In this document: in pieces, positions 15,652 through 24,642 of the stretch
How the letters are laid out: each line of letters begins with the position of its first letter
Numbering within the stretch: position 1 is the stretch's first letter
NCBI GenBank assembly: GCA_011090425.1
Contig: PHGD01000018.1
Span: forward strand, 1-49,658
Direction of reading: 5' to 3'
Source: Nitrospira sp. LK70
GTDB taxonomy: Bacteria > Nitrospirota > Nitrospiria > Nitrospirales > Nitrospiraceae
DNA length: 49,658 bases
Translations under genes and position numbers: made by a program
The notes under the pieces: model-generated
Database searches by the model: none
Told to the model about the DNA's origin: nothing
The model's input: only the letters and a program-made list of their open reading frames with translations

Positions 15652-16992
15652 TTACGAGGCTGGAGACCAGGACGGTGCGCTATTGTGAGTCCCGATAAAT
15701 GTAATGCGCTCGAGATCTTTACCGTCCGCATTGATCATGTAGATCTGACTCTTCCCATCCACCGTCGAGCTGAAGACAAGATGCCGACCATCCGGAGACC
15801 AGGACGGAGAATCATCCACTCCCAGTCCTGTGGTTAATTGAAGATGTTTTTGGCCATCAGGGGTGATCACACACAGTTTGTACTCTTTCTTGGAAGTCCT
15901 GCACACGTAGGCGATCCAATTTCCTCGAGGAGACCAGGCCGGCGCCGCGTTGTAGTCTCCGTCGAACGTCAAGCGACGCACGTTCGATCCATCCGCACTC
16001 ATAAGGAAAATTTGTGGTCCGCCGCCTCGATCGGACGTAAACGCAATCTCGCGCCCCGAGGGAGACCACGAGGGAGATAAGTCCCCGGCCGCATTCGTGG
16101 TGAGTCTCTGCACGGCTTTCGTGCGGGTATCCAACCGGTATAACTCGGCGTTTCCTTCATGGCTTGAGGCGTAGGCCAGCGCATTCCCATCGGGAGAGAA
16201 AACCGGAGTGATGTTCAACCCTCCTTGCGCGACGAGTGTCCACCGTTTTCCTGTGGCAAGCTCGATCATGTCGATATCCTGCGTGTTCCGATTACGGTAC
16301 GTCGTGAAAACCAAAAACCGTCGGTCCGGCGACCAACGAGGCATCAGGTTCAAGAACCCGTCGGCAGTCAACTGACGAGGATCGTATCCATCGTAATCCA
16401 TCACGAATAACTCGCGAGCCGTTCCCAGCTCCGAGACATAGGCGATCTTCGTCCGGGCGATTCCCGGTTCTCCCGTATAGCGAAAGACCAACTCATCGGC
16501 AAAACGATGGGCCATGAGGCGGACAACCGATGTCGAGCCGACATATCGCTTCCCCCCCACGACTTCATTACTGCCCGTATCATACACGTACCCATCCATA
16601 CTGAGATCGGCGTCCTTACTACCATTCTTGATTCCTGCCTTACCCCAGACGATGACCGACACCCCGTTCTCGGCGGCTTGTTTGAAGGAAGCATCAGGCT
16701 CTGCCCCGAGCTGAGCGACCTTGATGCCAAGACTCGGCAAATCGACAAGCGCGAAGACCTGCGAGCGTCGTACGTCCGCCTTGAGTACCTCTTCGATACG
16801 CGTACCCAGCTTCACGCGTCCCTCGGGTGACTCCGATCCACCCACGTTTTCAATCGCGGCGATCCCTAGTGGAATCCTCTTAAAATCCGGTCTGGTTGCT
16901 TCAAGAAAGACGTCGGCGGCACCGGATTCAATGATCCAAGCGACGCCGATCGACACACTCAGGATGACAAACACAACAGCTCGGAAGGTCAT
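15652..16992 (-). CDS. tolB: Tol-Pal system beta-propeller protein TolB
   Basis: 446 residues with an N-terminal signal segment, the TolB_N domain (about 30-165) and a run of PD40/WD40-like blades: PRWSPDRRFLVFTTYRN, PVFSPDGNALAYASSHEG, PSWSPSGREIAFTSDRGG, PAWSPRGNWIAYVCR, PSWSPDGRHLVFSSTVDG. TolB is a periplasmic protein that binds Pal and the TolA C-terminus during outer-membrane constriction. The start at 16992 has AAGGATA nearby and follows the tolA stop by 3 bases, so translation is probably coupled. Confidence 0.95.
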   Translation of the reverse strand: MTFRAVVFVILSVSIGVAWIIESGAADVFLEATRPDFKRIPLGIAAIENVGGSESPEGRVKLGTRIEEVLKADVRRSQVFALVDLPSLGIKVAQLGAEPDASFKQAAENGVSVIVWGKAGIKNGSKDADLSMDGYVYDTGSNEVVGGKRYVGSTSVVRLMAHRFADELVFRYTGEPGIARTKIAYVSELGTARELFVMDYDGYDPRQLTADGFLNLMPRWSPDRRFLVFTTYRNRNTQDIDMIELATGKRWTLVAQGGLNITPVFSPDGNALAYASSHEGNAELYRLDTRTKAVQRLTTNAAGDLSPSWSPSGREIAFTSDRGGGPQIFLMSADGSNVRRLTFDGDYNAAPAWSPRGNWIAYVCRTSKKEYKLCVITPDGQKHLQLTTGLGVDDSPSWSPDGRHLVFSSTVDGKSQIYMINADGKDLERITFIGTHNSAPSWSPAS

Positions 16993-16995
16993 GGG

Positions 16996-18123
16996 CTATC
17001 CTTGCGGCTCTCCGACGGTAAAAGTGAAGTGGGCGTCAAAATACGGATCACCGATGTCAGACGGAAACATGGGCAATGGGTTTGCACTGAGAACCGCTCG
17101 TTTCCCGGCTAAATCATAGTACTCGTTTCCTGAGGATTGCTCGATCGTCACACCGGTGACCGAGCCGTTCTTATGAAGTCTGAACTGCACGACAACGACG
17201 TAGGCTTGGCTGGTCAGATCCAGAGGCGGAGCATTCCAAGAATTACTGATTCGCTGTCGCACAAGGGCAAGATACGCACTGGATCCCTGAGTCATCCCTG
17301 AAACCTTCAATCTGGTGTCGACAGCCTTGACGTTCTGGACCTTTGCTTCAACTTGAGGGGCAGGTCTTGACGATATTTCCACCGGCGGAGCCGCTTTGGG
17401 CACCTCAAGCTTTTTGATCTTCTTCAGTTCCTCATCCAGTTCCTTCGCCACATCTTCGGTCAGGGAGGAGGGTTGAGCCGATGCAACCAGCCTCTTAGGG
17501 AGTGTTTCCTTGGTTTCCGTGAGGACCGGTACATCGGGCAGCTTCATCACCGGCGCTTTCCTTGGCTTGTCCTCCGGGCTCATGTCGCCGCGCTTCGGGG
17601 CATCCGGCGGTAACTCAATATCTTTCATGATATCGCGCATGAGATCATTCGACGATTTTGCTGGAGTGACCGGAGGAGGAGCTGGTGCGGACGTCACGGG
17701 CGGAAGAGACACAGCCGCCACTTTCACGGGAGGAGCGGATTTGGGTTGATCAACAGGTTTGAGCGGTTCAACAGGTTTAGAGTGCTCAATGGGCTTGGGC
17801 TGCTCGATGGCTTTCGCGACGGCTTTGGATTGCTCGATAGGCTTAGTCTGCCGTATCGGCTTGGGTGGTTCAACCTCTGCTTTAATCGTCTGACTTTTCG
17901 GCGGTTCAACAGCCTTTTCAGGAAGCGTCGGTAGACTTGCGAGGGAAATCTCAATGGACGCCAAGGGCCGTTCGCCATGTCGTGGCAGTCGAACCCAGCC
18001 CACCATCGCCAGTATGCCGACATGCAGCACCAGAGAGACGACGACGGCAACGCTTAAGCGGCGAGTCAGCGTCGCCTGCCATTCATCATCCGAGACCATG
18101 CCGGCCGATGCCCAAGCCTGCAC
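16996..18123 (-). CDS. tolA: TolA/TonB-like energy transducer of the Tol system
   Basis: About 375 residues from the GTG at 18123. One N-terminal transmembrane helix (about 18-45) is followed by a Pro/Lys/Glu-rich extended region full of short PK-type repeats (KPIEHSKPVEPLKPV and similar), then a C-terminal TonB-like domain (about 280-375: YLALVRQRISNSWNAPP, VVVVQFRLHKNGSVTGVTIE). It bridges TolQ/R in the inner membrane to Pal/TolB. I chose GTG 18123 because GGATAAGG precedes it and it clears the tolR stop at 18137; an ATG at 18168 would overlap tolR by 32 bases. Confidence 0.85.
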   Translation of the reverse strand: MQAWASAGMVSDDEWQATLTRRLSVAVVVSLVLHVGILAMVGWVRLPRHGERPLASIEISLASLPTLPEKAVEPPKSQTIKAEVEPPKPIRQTKPIEQSKAVAKAIEQPKPIEHSKPVEPLKPVDQPKSAPPVKVAAVSLPPVTSAPAPPPVTPAKSSNDLMRDIMKDIELPPDAPKRGDMSPEDKPRKAPVMKLPDVPVLTETKETLPKRLVASAQPSSLTEDVAKELDEELKKIKKLEVPKAAPPVEISSRPAPQVEAKVQNVKAVDTRLKVSGMTQGSSAYLALVRQRISNSWNAPPLDLTSQAYVVVVQFRLHKNGSVTGVTIEQSSGNEYYDLAGKRAVLSANPLPMFPSDIGDPYFDAHFTFTVGEPQG

Positions 18124-18136
18124 TGTGGACCTTATC

Positions 18137-18580
18137 CTACTGGTTGCGTTGGGATGGCGTATCCTCACTGACGCGTTCAGGTCCGGTAGGATCAGTCACC
18201 ATGCCGAGTTTTTCGATACCTGCCTTCTTGACTCCATCCATCACCTGAACCACAATTCCATAGGGCACGTCGCGGTCGGCGCGTAAATACAATGAGACAT
18301 CGGTATGCTCTTCCTTCATCACGCGCAGCTTCAGCTCCAGCTGAGCCACGCTCACCTGATCTTTGTCGAGATACAGACGTTGATCCTTTTCGATCGTCAA
18401 CACTGCCCGAATCTCGGGCTTGATCGTATTCGACGCTGAAGCAGGCAACTTGATGTCCATGCCTCGATAGAGCATCGGTGCCGTGACCATAAAGATCACC
18501 AGGAGCACCAGCACAACGTCCACGAGCGGAATCACGTTGATCTCCGCTAAAAATCGACGCTGCCTCGTCTCAAAGATCAT
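18137..18580 (-). CDS. tolR: Tol-Pal energising subunit TolR (ExbD family)
   Basis: 147 residues: one N-terminal transmembrane helix beginning INVIPLVDVVLVLLVIFMV, with the catalytic Asp (about 22) in the helix, and a periplasmic domain typical of TolR/ExbD. It partners TolQ to harvest the proton gradient for TolA. It overlaps tolQ by four bases (ATGA) and is 13 bases upstream of tolA. All are in the classic order tolQ-tolR-tolA-tolB-pal. Confidence 0.93.
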   Translation of the reverse strand: MIFETRQRRFLAEINVIPLVDVVLVLLVIFMVTAPMLYRGMDIKLPASASNTIKPEIRAVLTIEKDQRLYLDKDQVSVAQLELKLRVMKEEHTDVSLYLRADRDVPYGIVVQVMDGVKKAGIEKLGMVTDPTGPERVSEDTPSQRNQ

Positions 18581-19278
18581 CCCTTCACTCCAACGGGAAC
18601 CGGAACGATAGGTCTCGTTTGGGTTGGGATCAAAGCGAGGAGCTCTACCACGACCGAATCCATGTGCATTGCGGCCCGCCTGATACGTACGAGAAAATAA
18701 TTATAAGCGATGACGGCAGGAATCGCGGCAAACAATCCGGCTGCGGTCGCGATCAAAGCTTCGGAGACGCCGGGAGCCACAGCCGCAATGCTGGCTGTGC
18801 CTTGCGTGCCGATTTCCCGGAATGAGTCGATAATACCCATCACCGTTCCCAAGAGGCCCACGAACGGACAGATATTTCCGGTCGTCGCAAGAAACGGGAG
18901 AAACGATTCCAGCCTGGCGATTTGACTTTGAGCAAGATGGGCCGCCGTCCGCTCCATCACATGTCGATCATACGCGACGGAACCGTTTTCATTCACCTCG
19001 GTGGGAATGTAGCCGATCCGTTGAATCACGGCATGAAAAATCTTCGCGCAGGGACTCCCAATCGTCTGCTGCGCATGCCGAGTGACTTCCTCCACATCTC
19101 TGGCCCGCAGCAACAGGGTCATGAAATGACGATCTTTTGCATCAGCGGTGCGAAATACGGCCAATTTGTAGAAGATGATGGCCCATGACGTGATCGAAAA
19201 GCAGATCAGGAGCAAGAGAACCACTTTGGACACGATCCCGAGCGACAGAACGACTCCTAGTGGGCCGGTTTGAAACAT
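18577..19278 (-). CDS. tolQ: Tol-Pal proton channel subunit TolQ (ExbB/MotA family)
   Basis: 233 residues with three transmembrane segments: LGIVSKVVLLLLICFSITSW near the N-terminus, LPFLATTGNICPFVGLLGTV and GVSEALIATAAGLFAAIPAV in the C-terminal half, the last two being the conserved ExbB/TolQ core. It forms the pentameric inner-membrane motor with TolR. GGAGGGAG precedes ATG. It is the first gene of the block; tRNA-Asp lies 75 bases upstream on the same strand with no terminator that I can see, so tol transcription may start in that gap or read through. Confidence 0.95.
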   Translation of the reverse strand: MFQTGPLGVVLSLGIVSKVVLLLLICFSITSWAIIFYKLAVFRTADAKDRHFMTLLLRARDVEEVTRHAQQTIGSPCAKIFHAVIQRIGYIPTEVNENGSVAYDRHVMERTAAHLAQSQIARLESFLPFLATTGNICPFVGLLGTVMGIIDSFREIGTQGTASIAAVAPGVSEALIATAAGLFAAIPAVIAYNYFLVRIRRAAMHMDSVVVELLALIPTQTRPIVPVPVGVKG

Positions 19279-19352
19279 ACGAGTCTTTACTCTCCCTCCT
19301 CAGCATTCATAATTACTTGGCAAAGTGGAGTGTACCAAACTCTGAAGATAAT

Positions 19353-19429
19353 GGCGGGGCCGACGGGATTTGAACCCGCGACCTCCAGATTGACAATCTG
19401 GCGTCCTAACCAGGCTGAACGACGGCCCC
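19353..19429 (-). tRNA. tRNA-Asp (anticodon GUC)
   Basis: Cloverleaf on the minus strand: acceptor GGGGCCG pairs with CGGCCCC, anticodon stem CCAGA / TCTGG with loop TTGTCAA (anticodon GTC), T-loop GGGTTCAAATCCC. Discriminator G is followed by an encoded CC, so the last A of CCA would be added by nucleotidyltransferase. Confidence 0.97.
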
Positions 19430-19562
19430 GCAAAACCTATCTCTGGCAGAACAGCAGCACGATAAGACGAAATCGTTGGTCGCCGATCAATTCCCGCGTG
19501 TAGGAACAGGCTCTCCGCCCGGCAAGCTCACTTCCTGTCTCTGCGTACCGAATATCTCCGAG

Positions 19563-19638
19563 TGGTAGGCGGAACAGGGATTGAACCTGTGACCTCTGCC
19601 TTGTAAGGGCAGCGCTCTCCCAACTGAGCTATCCGCCC
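19563..19638 (-). tRNA. tRNA-Val (anticodon UAC)
   Basis: Cloverleaf on the minus strand: acceptor GGGCGGA pairs with TCCGCCT (one G-T), anticodon stem CTGCC / GGCAG with loop CTTACAA (anticodon TAC), T-arm CAGGTTCAATCCCTG. Complete CCA is encoded. Confidence 0.97.
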
Positions 19639-19661
19639 GATTTTCTTAGCAACCTGCGCGG

Positions 19662-19690
19662 AGCCTATCAAGTCCGTGCTTTCTTGTCAA
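19662..19690 (-). promoter_or_regulatory. tRNA promoter overlapping the recombinase 3' end
   Basis: On the minus strand a perfect TTGACA (19685-19690) is followed after exactly 17 bases by TAGGCT (19662-19667). A GC-rich discriminator CCGCGC comes directly after the -10 box, the hallmark of growth-rate or stringent-controlled tRNA promoters. Expected transcript start is about 15-18 bases before tRNA-Val. The -35 box overlaps the stop codon region of the recombinase gene. Confidence 0.7.
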
Positions 19691-20694
19691 CGTGTTTGCG
19701 CACTGTCGTCCGGTTTCGCAATATCCCGGTTCCTAAACGATGGCCGCTTCTTCGAATTTTCCACGCGTGTCCGCCGCTGGCCCGACTGCCGTGGGAAATA
19801 TCGGCGATGGATTTGTTTCAACCGGCTGCTTTCCACATGCGTATAGATTTGAGTCGTCGCGATATCTGCATGCCCCAACATGGATTGAACGACTCGTAGG
19901 TCGGCCCCCCCTTCCAGCAGATGCGTGGCAAAAGAATGCCGCAGCATGTGCGGCGAGATCGGCTTGGAAATACCGGCGCGCCGTGCTCGGTGCAGCAGCA
20001 GCTTCCAAAATCCCTGTCTGGTCAGCCCTCGCCCTCGCCGACTGATGAACAGGACGCGGGACGATCGCTGTTTGAGCAGAGTCGGTCTACCATGTTCCAA
20101 GTACTCAACCAACATCTTGCCCGCAGTCTGTCCGATCGGGACGATTCGCTCCTTGGCACCTTTTCCCACGACTCGTACACAGCCCAGATTCACGTCGATC
20201 TGCGACAGGGTGAGCCCGACAAGCTCCGACACTCGAAGACCAGCCGCATACAGCAATTCCAGCATCACGCGGTCGCGTTGATCCTCGGCATGATCGCGAA
20301 CCGGCAGTTCCAGCAACGCCGTCACTTCTTGATGCGTCAGCGTCTTCGGAAATCGGACCGACCGACGAACCGCCGTCATGTCACGGAGCGGGCTCGTCTC
20401 CAGGAGGTTTTCTCGAACCAGAAAGCGATACCACCCTCGCATCGCAGAGACTAGGCGGGTAATCGATGAAGCCGCGAGGACCTCCTGCTTGAGCGATGCA
20501 AGAAAGGATCGTATCGTCCGCGGTGGAACGGAGTCTCCCATGCTGAGCTGATGCTGCCTCAAGTATCGCTGCAACCTGAAAAGGTCTCGCCGGTAGGACT
20601 CGATCGTATTGGTCGCCAACCCGCCTTCAATTCGCAGCTCGCTGAGATACCGTTCGAGAAGAGGGTCCACCAATGGTGCCGTTGGTTCAGCCAT
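19687..20694 (-). CDS. xerD: Tyrosine recombinase XerC/XerD family
   Basis: About 335 residues from ATG 20694. N-terminal core-binding (SAM-like) domain, then the catalytic domain: LLYAAGLRVSELVGL with the first Arg, VGKGAKERIVPI with the Lys, SPHMLRHSFATHLLEGGADL with His and Arg, and MLGHADIATTQIYTHV with His and nucleophilic Tyr. All catalytic residues are present. It resolves chromosome dimers at dif or acts for a mobile element; I favour the chromosomal role because of the single housekeeping context. A basic extension of about 40 residues follows the catalytic Tyr. An upstream ATG at 20772 has no ordinary spacing to a Shine-Dalgarno. XerC versus XerD cannot be settled here. Confidence 0.85.
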   Translation of the reverse strand: MAEPTAPLVDPLLERYLSELRIEGGLATNTIESYRRDLFRLQRYLRQHQLSMGDSVPPRTIRSFLASLKQEVLAASSITRLVSAMRGWYRFLVRENLLETSPLRDMTAVRRSVRFPKTLTHQEVTALLELPVRDHAEDQRDRVMLELLYAAGLRVSELVGLTLSQIDVNLGCVRVVGKGAKERIVPIGQTAGKMLVEYLEHGRPTLLKQRSSRVLFISRRGRGLTRQGFWKLLLHRARRAGISKPISPHMLRHSFATHLLEGGADLRVVQSMLGHADIATTQIYTHVESSRLKQIHRRYFPRQSGQRRTRVENSKKRPSFRNRDIAKPDDSAQTR

Positions 20695-20758
20695 GGCCGT
20701 CGAAGACGAACTATAGCGAACTCCCGTTATCCGTACAATGACACCGGCATAGTTCTCC

Positions 20759-20787
20759 TTGACAGGGTGCATCCTTTCCGATAGTAG
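20759..20787 (+). promoter_or_regulatory. Sigma-70-type promoter of the TPR/binding-protein operon
   Basis: Perfect TTGACA at 20759-20764, 17-base spacer, weaker TAGTAG at 20782-20787. The predicted start is about 25 bases before ATG 20819. The TTG of this -35 box is also the first codon of the longest open frame, which argues against that codon being the true start. Confidence 0.5.
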
Positions 20788-20818
20788 TCTGCCTACGGCC
20801 TACCACTGGCCGGACGTA

Positions 20819-22795
20819 ATGCTCGCCCACGCTCATAACCCTTCTTCCATTTCCGCATGGTCGCCGCTGATGGTCGCCATCGCTCTTGCACTGACGCTCG
20901 GCGTCAGCCTCATGCCGATTCAATCGGAAAAGGCGGAGGCGGCAGAGCCCGCGAAAGTCCTTCCTCCGAATCCGCCGGTCCTGAACCAGGCCAAACACCT
21001 GATCGAGAAAGGCGATCCGGAATCAGCCGTCACGATCCTGCGTCGATTCTTGACGACAACTCCACCACCTGAATACCTGGATGATACCTACCTGCTGCTG
21101 GGCGCCGCGCTCTACGGAATGAAGGACTATGGAGAGGCCCTCCGCTACCTGAACCAACTTCAGACGGAGTTTCCCGAATCCGACCTCGTGGACCGAGGCA
21201 AGCTCATGATGGCCCACATCCATGCCGCTATGGGGAATATCGACCTCGCGTTGCCGTTGCTGACGCAAGTAAGGACAACGGCACAAGACGACGCAACCAA
21301 ACGTGAGGCACAGCAGCTGACGGCCGAGGCATTCGCTCAAAAAAAGGATTATGTCCGGGCCATCCATACCTTGCTGGAGGGAATGGCTGGCAGCTCCGAT
21401 GCACAGATGGCGGAGACAAGGGAGCAGATTCGCCAATTCATCACGGAAAAGTTGGACAAAAAAGGGTTGACGCGGGTGCGGGATGCTTATCCTCGTTCAT
21501 ATCCCGGCGACCTCGCGTCTCTTCGACTGATCGATTACTACATCGGGCGAAACGAAGACCACTTGGCAGAACGGGAGACCCGACATTTTCTCGCTGCGTT
21601 TCCCGCCCATCCCTCCGTCCCGAAAGCAAGCGAAACGCTGGATCTCATCAAATCGAGGTTGAAGGCAAACCAGTATTTTATCGCGGCCATCCTTCCGTTG
21701 TCGGGACAGTTGTCCGCCTTCGCTAACGACGTCCTGGAGGGAATTCAGTTGGCGGTGGAGCGAGCTCGGGAACAGCCGGGAACTCCATCCATTGGGTTGG
21801 TCGTGAAGGATCATGATGCAGACCGGCAGGGCTTTTTGGACGATCTCTCGGCGCTGCTCAATGACGACCGTCCGCTCGTCGTCATCGGGCCGATGCTGTC
21901 AAAAAATCTTCCCGTCATGGCCGAAATGGCGCAAAAGACCAAGATCCCGCTGATTACACCAACGGCCACACTTCCCAATGTCCGCCGGTTGGGCAACTAT
22001 CTTTTCAGCACGTCGTTGACGTATGCCATGCAGGCCGAGCGCATCGCGACTTATGCGGCGAAAGAACAGGGCTATCGACGGTTCTGCATTCTCCACCCTG
22101 ACACGCTCTATGGGCGAGAACTTGCCAGGCTCTTCGCACAGGAGGTGCGCCGGCTGGACGGTGAGATCATCTCCATCGAAATGTTCAAGGAAGGGGAAAC
22201 GGATTTTGGCCCGCAGATCCAACGGCTCAAGGCCGAGGACCTGAAAAAGTATGGACTAGCGGTTCCGGTCGACCTGCCGCGACAGCCCGGCAAACCGCTC
22301 GGCCGAAACGAAAAGCGTGTTCTTTATACGCCGGGGTTTGACGCGATCTTCATCCCCAGTCGTTCACACGAGATCGGCCTCCTCGCCGCACAGCTGGCGT
22401 TTCATGACATCAAAGTCCCGCTGCTGGGCACTAACGGTTGGAACTCTCAGGACTTTGCCCGCACCGCCGATCGGACAGTCGACGGCGCAACATTCGTGGA
22501 TGGTTTTTTTGTCGACAGCCCGAATCCGGCCGTGCAGGAGTTCGTGCAGCGGTACCATAAGCGCTTTCAATCAGCCCCGTCGCTCTTCACCATGCAGGGC
22601 TATGATGCAGCCAGAGTCGTCATCGAAGGAATCCGCCAAGGGGCAACCTCCGGGGAAGCGCTTCACGACTTCCTCATGACCCAGCACAACTTGCCGACAC
22701 TCACCGGGCCTGCCGATTTCGGACCGGACGGCACCCTACACCGACCGCTCTTTCTTCTGCAGGTGAAACAGGGTAAGTTTGTGCAGTTGGATTGA
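20819..22795 (+). CDS. Exported TPR plus periplasmic-binding-fold protein (LpoA-like)
   Basis: About 658 residues. Signal peptide (hydrophobic run ALALTLGVSL), TPR region roughly 55-265 (PESAVTILRRFL, LGAALYGMKDYGEALRYLNQ, VRAIHTLLEGM), then a type I periplasmic-binding fold about 290-655 (IAAILPLSGQLSAFANDVLEGIQLA, VVIGPMLSKNL, LITPTATLPNVRR, MQGYDAARVVIEG). TPR plus Peripla_BP_6 is the architecture of LpoA, the outer-membrane activator of PBP1a, but here there is no lipobox. It could also be a substrate-binding protein. It is followed 6 bases later by the M50 protease and then trpS. Confidence 0.8.
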   Translation: MLAHAHNPSSISAWSPLMVAIALALTLGVSLMPIQSEKAEAAEPAKVLPPNPPVLNQAKHLIEKGDPESAVTILRRFLTTTPPPEYLDDTYLLLGAALYGMKDYGEALRYLNQLQTEFPESDLVDRGKLMMAHIHAAMGNIDLALPLLTQVRTTAQDDATKREAQQLTAEAFAQKKDYVRAIHTLLEGMAGSSDAQMAETREQIRQFITEKLDKKGLTRVRDAYPRSYPGDLASLRLIDYYIGRNEDHLAERETRHFLAAFPAHPSVPKASETLDLIKSRLKANQYFIAAILPLSGQLSAFANDVLEGIQLAVERAREQPGTPSIGLVVKDHDADRQGFLDDLSALLNDDRPLVVIGPMLSKNLPVMAEMAQKTKIPLITPTATLPNVRRLGNYLFSTSLTYAMQAERIATYAAKEQGYRRFCILHPDTLYGRELARLFAQEVRRLDGEIISIEMFKEGETDFGPQIQRLKAEDLKKYGLAVPVDLPRQPGKPLGRNEKRVLYTPGFDAIFIPSRSHEIGLLAAQLAFHDIKVPLLGTNGWNSQDFARTADRTVDGATFVDGFFVDSPNPAVQEFVQRYHKRFQSAPSLFTMQGYDAARVVIEGIRQGATSGEALHDFLMTQHNLPTLTGPADFGPDGTLHRPLFLLQVKQGKFVQLD

Positions 22796-22801
22796 TCGCT
22801 C

Positions 22802-23542
22802 ATGAATTCTCTCTCACAGATCTTGCACACAATCTCATATATGGGGCTCCCATTGTTGTTCGCGATGGTGCTCCATGAATATGCGCATGGATGGATGGCG
22901 GAGAAATGTGGCGACTCGACCGCAAAACGTGAAGGGCGGCTCACCATCAATCCGCTGGCCCATATCGATCCGTTCGGAACCGTCATCTTACCGCTGATCT
23001 GTTTGATGCTGCCGGGGAGTTTTCTGTTCGGATGGGCCAAGCCGGTTCCCATCGACCCTCGGAACATGCACCAGCCTCGGCGCGACATGGCACTCACGGC
23101 GGCTGCCGGACCTGGGATGAATCTACTGCTCGCTGTCGCAAGTGCCTTGCTCTTGGCATTGCTCCTCACGTTCGAACCAACGTTGTCGCTCCGCAAGACT
23201 GCAGAAGCAGATGCTTCTTCAGGCCTTTTTGCGACCATGTTTTTGCGCCCGATCGCCATCATGGCGCTGTATTCCGTGATGATCAACGTGTTTCTCGCAC
23301 TGTTCAACCTGCTTCCGATCCCACCACTTGACGGCGGACGAATCCTGACGTCGCTGCTCCCTCCCAAGCCGGCCATGGCGTTAGCGCGGTTGGAGCCTTA
23401 TGGCATGCTCATCCTGGTAGGGCTCATCGTATTCGACAAAGAACTGGGCGTTATCCATACGATCACCGGAACCTTCGCCAGGGGTCTGTCCGGTACGATC
23501 TTGTCGACTGCGCTCAGCCTCCGCCCAGGAGCCCCAGAATGA
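22802..23542 (+). CDS. Site-2-protease-family (M50) membrane metalloprotease
   Basis: 246 residues with about six transmembrane segments. HEYAH at residues 25-29 gives the HExxH zinc site. NLLPIPPLDGGRIL gives the third zinc ligand in the conserved DG motif. This is the short M50B type without PDZ, whose substrates are mostly unknown; it cleaves within or near the membrane. It sits 6 bases after the binding-protein gene and overlaps trpS by four bases (ATGA), so all three may share a transcript. This M50-trpS neighbourhood recurs in many bacteria. Confidence 0.9.
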   Translation: MNSLSQILHTISYMGLPLLFAMVLHEYAHGWMAEKCGDSTAKREGRLTINPLAHIDPFGTVILPLICLMLPGSFLFGWAKPVPIDPRNMHQPRRDMALTAAAGPGMNLLLAVASALLLALLLTFEPTLSLRKTAEADASSGLFATMFLRPIAIMALYSVMINVFLALFNLLPIPPLDGGRILTSLLPPKPAMALARLEPYGMLILVGLIVFDKELGVIHTITGTFARGLSGTILSTALSLRPGAPE

Positions 23543-24531
23543 CCACAGCACCCAGACGAGTCCTCAGCGGCATGCAGCCCAGCGGCCTCATGCATCTCGG
23601 AAACTATCTCGGTGCCTTAGAAAACTGGAAGGCACTGCAAGAACAGTATGCCTGCTACTTCTTCGTCGCCGATTGGCACGCGTTGTCGACGAATTATGCC
23701 GACACCAGCCGCATCCGTACCTTCGTGCGTGAGATGCTGATCGATTGGCTGGCCGGTGGCATCGATCCAGAACGTTCCACGATCTTCATCCAATCTCGCA
23801 TTCCTGAACATGCCATCCTGCACCTCCTGCTTTCGATGATGACGCCCATCTCGTGGCTCGAACGCAACCCGACCTACAAGGAAAAACAAGAAGAGATTAA
23901 GGAGAAGGACCTTACCACCTACGGTTTTCTCGGCTACCCAGTCCTGCAGGCATCCGACATCCTCTTATACAAACCCGATTTTGTTCCGGTGGGAAAAGAT
24001 CAACTGCCCCACCTGGAGCTGACGAGAGAGATCGCCCGGCGATTCAATGACCTTTACAAAACAGCCGTATTCCCCGAGCCGAAGGAACATCTGACCAAGT
24101 TTCCCAAAGTAGTGGGCACTGATGGCCGGAAAATGAGCAAGAGTTACAACAATACGATCAACCTGTCGGACACCGAACCGGTGGTCCGGCAAAAGCTCAA
24201 AACGATGGTCACCGACCCGGCGCGGGTAAGACGAACCGATCCAGGCAATCCGGAGCTCTGTCCCGTCTTCGAATTCCATAAAATCTATTCTCCACAGGCG
24301 ATTCAAGACCAGGTTAATACAGACTGTCGCACCGCCGCGATCGGCTGCATCGACTGCAAGAAACTCGTGGCTGACCGCATGGTGGAACAGTTGACGCCGA
24401 TCTGGGACGCACGCACGAAATTGACTCAACATCCATCCCGCCTTGAAGAAATCGTCGAAGCCGGCAGCAAGCGCGCGGCTGCAGTGGCCGGTGCCACCCT
24501 GCGCGAAGTGAATGAAGCCATGAAAATCTGA
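23539..24531 (+). CDS. trpS: Tryptophan-tRNA ligase
   Basis: 330 residues, class I synthetase of normal length. The HIGH-type signature is PSGLMHLGNYLG near residue 14 and the KMSKS loop is GRKMSKSYNN near 195. FVADWHAL and GYPVLQASDILLYKPD bind tryptophan and ATP. It charges tRNA-Trp with tryptophan. The C-terminal part carries DCRTAAIGCIDCKK with a CxxC pattern, seen in many bacterial members. Its ATG overlaps the M50 gene stop. Confidence 0.97.
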   Translation: MTTAPRRVLSGMQPSGLMHLGNYLGALENWKALQEQYACYFFVADWHALSTNYADTSRIRTFVREMLIDWLAGGIDPERSTIFIQSRIPEHAILHLLLSMMTPISWLERNPTYKEKQEEIKEKDLTTYGFLGYPVLQASDILLYKPDFVPVGKDQLPHLELTREIARRFNDLYKTAVFPEPKEHLTKFPKVVGTDGRKMSKSYNNTINLSDTEPVVRQKLKTMVTDPARVRRTDPGNPELCPVFEFHKIYSPQAIQDQVNTDCRTAAIGCIDCKKLVADRMVEQLTPIWDARTKLTQHPSRLEEIVEAGSKRAAAVAGATLREVNEAMKI

Positions 24532-24642
24532 CCCGATTCCGCCTCTCGTGCCCTACCTGCAAGATTTTTGAATCCGCTAGAAGAACAACCTAGTCAGTGA
24601 AAAAATGCCTCGCAGCATATCCATCAGCGAGGAGAGATCGCT

